In this document: positions 1 through 4,179 of the stretch, in pieces
Layout: each line of letters starts with the position of its first letter
Position numbering within the stretch: position 1 is the first letter of the stretch
Assembly: GCA_036675025.1 (NCBI GenBank)
Contig: JAKFFN010000209.1
Coordinates: 1 to 6,101, forward strand
DNA: 6,101 nucleotides
Reading direction: 5' to 3'
Source of the DNA: JAKFFN01 sp036675025
GTDB lineage: Bacteria > Sumerlaeota > Sumerlaeia > Sumerlaeales > Sumerlaeaceae
Translations under genes and position numbers: made by a program
Notes under the pieces: generated by a model
The model's input: only the letters and a program-made list of their open reading frames with translations
Databases searched by the model: none
Told to the model about the DNA's origin: nothing

Positions 1-1
1 C

Positions 2-235
2 TCCCAGTTCTTCATTGTCTACGAGCCGCAACCCCACCTCGATGGCAAACACACCATCTTTGGCAAGGTGACTGAGGGTATGGATGTGGTCAACAAGATC
101 GTCGGCAAGCCGACCGGCGCGCAGGATCGCCCGAAAGAGCCGATCACGATTAAGAACATTGAGATTGTGGGAGCTGGCGGTGCAGCCGCAGCGCCGAAGC
201 CGGCAGATTCCGGTACGACTGGCACGCAGCAGTAA
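2..235 (+). CDS. Peptidyl-prolyl cis-trans isomerase, cyclophilin type (C-terminal part, 5' truncated)
   Basis: This is the last 77 codons of a gene that begins left of the window. Cyclophilins catalyse cis-trans isomerisation of Xaa-Pro peptide bonds and help protein folding. The visible part opens with SQFFI, followed by 'PHLDGKHTIFGKVTEGMDVV', which are hallmark strands of the cyclophilin fold: the SQFFI strand and the LDGKHT-FG-V loop that lines the active-site pocket. The catalytic Arg of the family lies upstream and cannot be checked. After the fold ends at about 'ITIKNIEIV' there is a 20-residue tail rich in Gly, Ala, Pro and Thr, ending in TQQ, probably a disordered extension. Whether the protein is cytoplasmic or exported cannot be judged without the N-terminus. 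The gene is followed within 30 bases by an intrinsic terminator, so it is the last gene of its transcript. The family call is firm; the subtype is open. Confidence 0.93.
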   Translation, partial: SQFFIVYEPQPHLDGKHTIFGKVTEGMDVVNKIVGKPTGAQDRPKEPITIKNIEIVGAGGAAAAPKPADSGTTGTQQ

Positions 236-264
236 AAAACAGAAGCCCGACAAATCTGAGCAAG

Positions 265-295
265 GCGGCGGTTTGTGATAACCGTCGCTTTTTTT
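265..295 (+). terminator. Rho-independent terminator after the PPIase gene
   Basis: A nine-base-pair stem, GCGGCGGTT (265-273) against AACCGTCGC (280-288), has one G-T wobble and a six-base loop. Seven T residues (289-295) follow immediately. This is a textbook intrinsic terminator 29 bases past the PPIase stop codon, and it separates that gene from the pilin-like operon. Confidence 0.9.
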
Positions 296-337
296 GTTCG
301 TTTTACTAAAAATCTCAAGACTCGAACTAATTATATC

Positions 338-343
338 TATACT
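338..343 (+). promoter_or_regulatory. Possible -10 box upstream of the pseudopilin pair
   Basis: TATACT matches the sigma-70 -10 consensus at five of six positions. It sits in an AT-rich stretch between the upstream terminator and the first pseudopilin start, 70 bases before the ATG. The -35 candidate 17 bases upstream (315-320, TCAAGA) matches only three of six bases, so the promoter is tentative. Some promoter must lie in 296-413, because the preceding gene is terminated. Confidence 0.35.
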
Positions 344-400
344 TGTAAATTAACTCTTGCAGTTTAGCGAGCAGCGCGGAAGAGAAACACATATCCTAGC

Positions 401-408
401 GGGGTGAT
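401..408 (+). promoter_or_regulatory. Ribosome binding site of the first pseudopilin
   Basis: GGGGTGAT resembles the GAGGTGAT part of the full anti-16S complement and lies five bases from the ATG at 414. It is stronger than the sites of the neighbouring genes and fixes the short seven-residue leader. Confidence 0.6.
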
Positions 409-413
409 GAACT

Positions 414-1088
414 ATGTTTAATCTTAAATCCGCCTTCACTCTTATTGAGTTGCTGATAGTGGTCGCCATTATTGCGATTCTCGCGGCGATCGCTGTACCC
501 AACTTCCTGGAAGCGCAGACCCGGGCCAAGATTTCCCGTAACTGGGCAGATTTCCGCACCTGTGTGACGGCAATGGAAACCTATCGCGTGGACTATAACC
601 TGTATCCGTACGATGGTTACTTCCATATCCGAGGAGCTAATGGTTACCCGGAACCTACGGAATACAACCACAACCGTATTTCCAAAAATCTGTCTACGCC
701 GGTTGCGTATCTCAGTAGCTGCCGTATACCTGATCCATTTCAGAAGAGCCCTCCACCAAATCCTTATTGGCAGTGGACCGAAATCAAATATTGGAATACA
801 GAGTCGATCTACGGGACGAAATTTGATGCCGTGGAAGTCAGTGCACGTGCCGGAAAAAATCCGAGCTATGACGCCTTCAAATTAGAATTTGGGGAATTTC
901 TGTTATTCGCTGTAGGTCCCGATGGCGTTGACCCCGGCGCGCCGACCAATCATCGCGGCTGGAAGGGCATCAGCAGTTTTAACCCAAACGCACTTTGGCA
1001 GCCTTATGATGCCACTAATGGAACCGTAAGCATTGGCAATATCATGTGGTCGCAGAAGTCCGTAAAAGGTTATGTGAACGCGCTCTAG
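414..1088 (+). CDS. Type II secretion/type IV pilin-like protein (pseudopilin), first tandem copy
   Basis: This 224-residue protein has a classical class III (prepilin) signal. A short leader, MFNLKSA, is followed by FTLIELLIVV, with Glu at mature position 5 and a hydrophobic helix running to about residue 30. Prepilin peptidase would cut before Phe and methylate it; the helix anchors the subunit in the inner membrane before pseudopilus assembly. The -1 residue is Ala, not the usual Gly. After the helix come NFLEAQTRAKISRN, a globular domain with 'YPYDGY', 'STPVAYLSSC' and 'DPF', and a C-terminal 'YDATNGTVSIGNI' segment. The start is supported by GGGGTGAT (401-408), an extended anti-16S match five bases before the ATG. 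The downstream gene is a clear paralogue 62 bases away, so the two are probably co-transcribed. Pseudopilin-like is firm; whether it serves secretion, a pilus or another surface structure cannot be told, as no ATPase, secretin or peptidase gene is in view. Confidence 0.92.
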   Translation: MFNLKSAFTLIELLIVVAIIAILAAIAVPNFLEAQTRAKISRNWADFRTCVTAMETYRVDYNLYPYDGYFHIRGANGYPEPTEYNHNRISKNLSTPVAYLSSCRIPDPFQKSPPPNPYWQWTEIKYWNTESIYGTKFDAVEVSARAGKNPSYDAFKLEFGEFLLFAVGPDGVDPGAPTNHRGWKGISSFNPNALWQPYDATNGTVSIGNIMWSQKSVKGYVNAL

Positions 1089-1150
1089 CTAAAGGCGGAG
1101 TTCGGACCCGCATTCGCAAGTAACTCTCACTTAACAAAAAGGTGTTGTTA

Positions 1151-1819
1151 ATGACCAGATCCGCGGCGTTTACGCTGATTGAGCTTCTTATCGTAGTGGC
1201 CATTATTGCTATCCTGGCCGCGATCGCGGTTCCCAATTTTCTGGAAGCACAAACCCGGGCAAAGATATCCCGTAACCGTGCTGACATGCGGACGGCGGCC
1301 ACTGCGATTGAAACGTATACAATCGATTGGAACATGGCGCCATATGACGGCTATCATCATGCCAGCAAGTTTACAGTTAGCCCCCCTGCCGAATACAACC
1401 CCAACCGACTCTCCTGGCATGTAAGCACGCCGATTGCATACCTTTCAACTTGTATAATAGTGGACCCATTTGTTCCGCTCAGAGAAGGCATGTACTGGCA
1501 GGAAAGGGATCTCCGCTACCTCAACGTCGAAGCGGTATACGGCACCAGGTTTGACAGCATTGTCGGTGGACCGTCTCAACACCCACTATATAACGGGTTT
1601 AAGACAGAGTTTGGCACCTACTATATGTTTAGCCGGGGCCCTGACAAGGACGAAGGCGCGAGAACTCGCCCTCAGCACCGGGGATGGAAAGGCGTCAGTA
1701 ATCTTTCACCGCTCGAACTCCACCTGCCTTACGATGCTACCAACGGCACGATCAGCAACGGAAACATCATTCGCTCCCAGCGGTCGGCTACTGGTTATAC
1801 CAACGCATCTTCAATGTAA
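1151..1819 (+). CDS. Type II secretion/type IV pilin-like protein (pseudopilin), second tandem copy
   Basis: This 222-residue paralogue of the preceding gene has leader MTRSAA, then FTLIELLIVV with Glu at mature position 5. The first 36 mature residues, Phe1 to Asn36, are identical to those of the first copy. The globular parts align throughout: 'APYDGY' with 'YPYDGY', 'STPIAYLSTC' with 'STPVAYLSSC', shared 'DPF', 'YGT-FD', 'HRGWKG' and 'YDATNGT'. They differ at many other positions, mostly in the middle of the protein. I chose ATG 1151 over the in-frame GTG at 1142 because AAAAAGG (1136-1142) then lies eight bases upstream and overlaps the GTG. The -1 residue is again Ala. The protein would be an inner-membrane-anchored subunit of a pseudopilus or related fibre. 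Whether the two copies form a mixed filament or are major and minor subunits is unknown. Confidence 0.92.
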   Translation: MTRSAAFTLIELLIVVAIIAILAAIAVPNFLEAQTRAKISRNRADMRTAATAIETYTIDWNMAPYDGYHHASKFTVSPPAEYNPNRLSWHVSTPIAYLSTCIIVDPFVPLREGMYWQERDLRYLNVEAVYGTRFDSIVGGPSQHPLYNGFKTEFGTYYMFSRGPDKDEGARTRPQHRGWKGVSNLSPLELHLPYDATNGTISNGNIIRSQRSATGYTNASSM

Positions 1820-1853
1820 GCAGCGGCATGGCTTGATTCCCGCGAATCTCTTT

Positions 1854-1882
1854 TGTGCGCGACTCTAGTGTGTGAGCGCACA
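1854..1882. repeat. Inverted repeat between pseudopilin 2 and the small ORF
   Basis: TGTGCGC (1854-1860) and GCGCACA (1876-1882) form a perfect seven-base inverted repeat around a 15-base loop. No T run follows on either strand, so it is not a standard intrinsic terminator. It could be an operator, a Rho-linked or 3'-end-protecting hairpin, or chance. Confidence 0.35.
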
Positions 1883-1910
1883 TCTAAATTATCTCACAGG
1901 AACGCCTGCC

Positions 1911-2108
1911 ATGAAAAAGAAGGGCTTTACGAAGAACGAGTCACCGGAGAAGATGCCGGTGATTACGAGCGGTATTGAGATGACCCGGGGAGCCCGGCAG
2001 CAGGAGAATCCTAATGCCAAAGAGTATCTGACGGGTGGCAACGGCGTGGCTGATGAGTCGCGGGTGATGGGGCTGGTGATGCGCTATATCAGGTTTGGAC
2101 TGGGATGA
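1911..2108 (+). CDS. Small hypothetical protein, 65 residues
   Basis: I do not recognise this family. The product starts MKKKGFTKNE, is charged and Gly-rich in the middle, and ends MGLVMRYIRFGLG, a short amphipathic basic stretch. It has no signal peptide, no convincing membrane helix and no cysteine. The ATG at 1911 is preceded by AGGA (1898-1901) nine bases upstream. An in-frame GTG at 1872 would add 13 residues but has no ribosome site and overlaps the inverted repeat. G and C are common at third codon positions, as in the neighbouring genes, which favours real coding. It lies 91 bases after the second pseudopilin on the same strand and may be the operon's last gene. It could also be a fragment of a decayed gene. 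Confidence 0.5.
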   Translation: MKKKGFTKNESPEKMPVITSGIEMTRGARQQENPNAKEYLTGGNGVADESRVMGLVMRYIRFGLG

Positions 2109-2125
2109 AAGTTAAGAGAAATTTC

Positions 2126-2158
2126 TAATTACTAATTACTAGTTACTAATTACTAATT
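2126..2158. repeat. AT-rich heptamer tandem repeat (TAATTAC units)
   Basis: There are four seven-base units, TAATTAC, TAATTAC, TAGTTAC and TAATTAC, and a partial fifth (TAATT). One unit carries an A-to-G change. The array lies in the gap between the small ORF and the GH43 gene and is much richer in A and T than its surroundings. Short heptamer tandem repeats of this type are known from intergenic regions of cyanobacteria and other genomes. Directly after it, GCGGC-GCA-GCCGC (2164-2176) forms a small GC-rich palindrome. Confidence 0.8.
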
Positions 2159-2243
2159 GTGGGGCGGCGCAGCCGCGGAAGATTGGATAGCGGGATGGGA
2201 CGGCAGGCAGTGTGTACAGAGTTTAATAGGTCGGTTGGCGAGT

Positions 2244-3887
2244 GTGGATCGGCCTAAACCAGAATTAGCATGGAAGCCGTCGACTTTCGCAAGGGTCGGA
2301 CGGCTGCTTACGTTAGTAATCTGTTTTGCAGTCAGTGGAGTCTTTTACGGGCAGGGTACCGTGAATGGCTATTGTAATCCTTTAGACGTCAGCATTGCCG
2401 ATCCGCATGTGCTTAAGGATGGCAGCACATACTATCTTTACGGTACTACGGAAGTCGGGCGCGGATTTTCGGTTTTTACTTCTACGGACCTTGTTCACTG
2501 GAGCCGCCGCGGCCTGTGTTATCAGAAGACCGCTTCGAGCTGGGCCCAGCGGGATTTCTGGGCGCCGGAAGTTGTTAAAGTCGGCAGCACGTTTTACCTC
2601 TATTTCACGGGATATAACCCGACCCTCGACCGCCGCAACATCTGCGTTGCGACGTCTACCTCTCCGCTGGGGCCGTTTACGGATGCGCCCTCGCCGGTAC
2701 TGGATGCATCGCTGTCGTTTATTGACGGACATCCTTACCACGACCCGGTGAGCGGCAAGTACTACATGTACGCAGTGAGAACCCAGAACGGGCCTGCGAA
2801 AATCATGGTTACTGAGCTGGCCAATCCGCCTCTCTCCAGTGTGGGCGCGCTTACCCAGGTTATGACAGTGACGCAGGCCTGGGAGGGCCCGTGGGTAGAA
2901 GCGCCGTACATTGTGCGGCACAACAACCACTATTATATGATGTATTCCGGCTCGACGTTTGATGTGCCTGGATATGCCGTAGGGTATGCGACAGCAACAA
3001 ACCTAACCGGGCCGTGGACGAAGTCGCCAAATAACCCGATATTGCGGCAGACCGCAACGGTGTCTGGCCCCGGGCATAACTCAGCCATTCGTTCGCCGGA
3101 CGGGAGTGAGCTTTTCATGGCGTATCACACGCACCTGACCTTTGCCGGCGGCGGAGCACGGCAGCTTGCCATTGATCGCCTGGTTTTTACTCCGCAGTCA
3201 GGCCAGCCCGATCGGCTGTCCGTTCCATCCGGCGGCCCCACCAGCGGCATTCAGCCGTTGCCGTCGGGAGCAGCACCCAGGTTACTTGCAGCGAGCGATG
3301 AGTTCAGCGCGGTGCAGCTGGACCGCTCCCGGTGGAATGTGTTTGGAGAAGAGCCAACGCGATGGCAGCTGGTAAGCGGACAGTTGGAGATCGAGACCCG
3401 GCCAGGTGATATCCATACCGATAACCGCGATGCGAAGAACATCTTTCTGCAGCACATGCCCGCCGGTGATTTCGACATTGAAACGCAGGTAACTTTTACC
3501 CCGCAGCAGAACTTTGAACAGGCGTTTCTGGTCTTATGGGGTGACCAGTCTAACTACGTCAGGTTCAGCCTGGTCTATGCGGATGGGGCGAAACTGGAGA
3601 CGTCGGTAGAAAAAGCCGGTAGTTTCTCCAGCTTACTGACTCCATACAGCATGGGTAGCACCGTACAGCTTAGGATCGAGCGCCGTGGAACCAGCTGCGT
3701 TTGCTATGCTGCCCGGCCTGGTTTTTCCGGGTGGACGCAAATTGGGCAGATAATGACGCTGAATCCGGCGGAAATGCAGGCAGGGCTTGGCGCTATATCG
3801 TCTATAAGCGGGGCAACCCGTACTGCCCGCTTCGACTATTTTCGGGTAAGCAATCCATCAGGAGTCGATGACTGGCAGCTCTATTAG
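2244..3887 (+). CDS. Secreted glycoside hydrolase family 43 with C-terminal beta-sandwich domain
   Basis: This is an inverting GH43 enzyme (beta-xylosidase, alpha-L-arabinofuranosidase or arabinanase type) that probably removes pentose units from plant polysaccharides outside the cytoplasm. From the GTG at 2244 it has 547 residues. A basic N-region and a hydrophobic stretch LLTLVICFAVSGVF (about 21-34) form a signal peptide. A five-bladed propeller domain follows at about 45-345. Family knowledge supplies the likely triad: base Asp in SIADPHV (Asp53, codon 2400-2402), pKa-tuning Asp in FIDGHP (Asp161, 2724-2726) and acid Glu in WVEAPY (Glu219, 2898-2900). GPGHNS holds the conserved propeller-centre His. 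Residues about 352-537 (DEFSAVQLDRSRW onward) resemble the concanavalin-like sandwich at the C-terminus of GH43 xylosidases. The start is uncertain: no ATG fits, the frame stays open to TTG 2157, TTG 2235 is also possible, and no strong ribosome site is seen. Exact substrate cannot be told. Confidence 0.9.
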   Translation: MDRPKPELAWKPSTFARVGRLLTLVICFAVSGVFYGQGTVNGYCNPLDVSIADPHVLKDGSTYYLYGTTEVGRGFSVFTSTDLVHWSRRGLCYQKTASSWAQRDFWAPEVVKVGSTFYLYFTGYNPTLDRRNICVATSTSPLGPFTDAPSPVLDASLSFIDGHPYHDPVSGKYYMYAVRTQNGPAKIMVTELANPPLSSVGALTQVMTVTQAWEGPWVEAPYIVRHNNHYYMMYSGSTFDVPGYAVGYATATNLTGPWTKSPNNPILRQTATVSGPGHNSAIRSPDGSELFMAYHTHLTFAGGGARQLAIDRLVFTPQSGQPDRLSVPSGGPTSGIQPLPSGAAPRLLAASDEFSAVQLDRSRWNVFGEEPTRWQLVSGQLEIETRPGDIHTDNRDAKNIFLQHMPAGDFDIETQVTFTPQQNFEQAFLVLWGDQSNYVRFSLVYADGAKLETSVEKAGSFSSLLTPYSMGSTVQLRIERRGTSCVCYAARPGFSGWTQIGQIMTLNPAEMQAGLGAISSISGATRTARFDYFRVSNPSGVDDWQLY

Positions 3888-4179
3888 AGATTTAACTGCC
3901 GGGCACAGAAGCATCAGGCCAACATTAAAAAAACCTTGTTCATGGAACAAGCCGCCTGCAGGGGTTTATAGGTATTTCGTAAAAATCTCAATTTACGGTT
4001 AACAGGTGCGCCCGGTATCGGCAGAGGTGAATGCGGGCTTTTATGTGACGGCACAGTACAGTCTTTCTGGAATTGCGCCGTAACCTAAAATCCCGACAGT
4101 CTCCTTTCCCGACCACAGCAGGCTCTTGAGTTTACGGGTCTGCACATTTTTGTGGGCGTGCCAGCGGAAAGGAAACACA
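3888..4179. other. Intergenic region between the GH43 gene and pnp
   Basis: This 292-base stretch holds no clear gene. In many bacteria rpsO (ribosomal protein S15) sits directly before pnp; it is absent here. Visible items are the hairpin at 3935-3951, a six-base inverted repeat CGTAAA/TTTACG (3978-3983 and 3992-3997), and a 25-codon open frame (4006-4083) that I do not call a gene. A weak stem, GCCCG/CGGGC (4010-4014 and 4034-4038), is followed by four T residues. The promoter and leader of pnp should lie here, but I cannot point to convincing -35 and -10 boxes. Confidence 0.6.
3927..3951 (-). terminator. Possible minus-strand intrinsic terminator in the GH43-pnp gap
   Basis: CTTGTTC (3935-3941) and GAACAAG (3945-3951) form a perfect seven-base-pair stem with a three-base loop. 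Seven A residues (3927-3933) sit one base to its left. Read on the minus strand, this is a hairpin followed by G and seven T residues, the form of an intrinsic terminator. No minus-strand gene is visible to its right in this window, so it may stop antisense transcripts. On the plus strand it lacks a T run and would be only a hairpin after the GH43 gene. Confidence 0.4.

Noticed and set aside
2222..2227. TTTAAT as a -10 box for the GH43 gene
   Set aside because: There is no -35 match at a proper distance, and it would place transcription start almost on the likely start codon.
2382..2930. Minus-strand open frame of 182 codons opposite the GH43 gene
   Set aside because: The plus strand carries the GH43 catalytic motifs here; the antisense product is Arg/His-rich and of a type expected from a GC-rich antisense frame.
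307..3991. Shared 12-mer TAAAAATCTCAA at 307-318 and 3980-3991, in the leaders of the pseudopilin operon and pnp, as a common operator
   Set aside because: It is AT-rich, has no symmetry, and about one 12-base match is expected by chance in a window of this size.
4010..4042. Terminator formed by GCCCG/CGGGC and four T residues
   Set aside because: Five base pairs with a 19-base loop and only four T residues is too weak to call.
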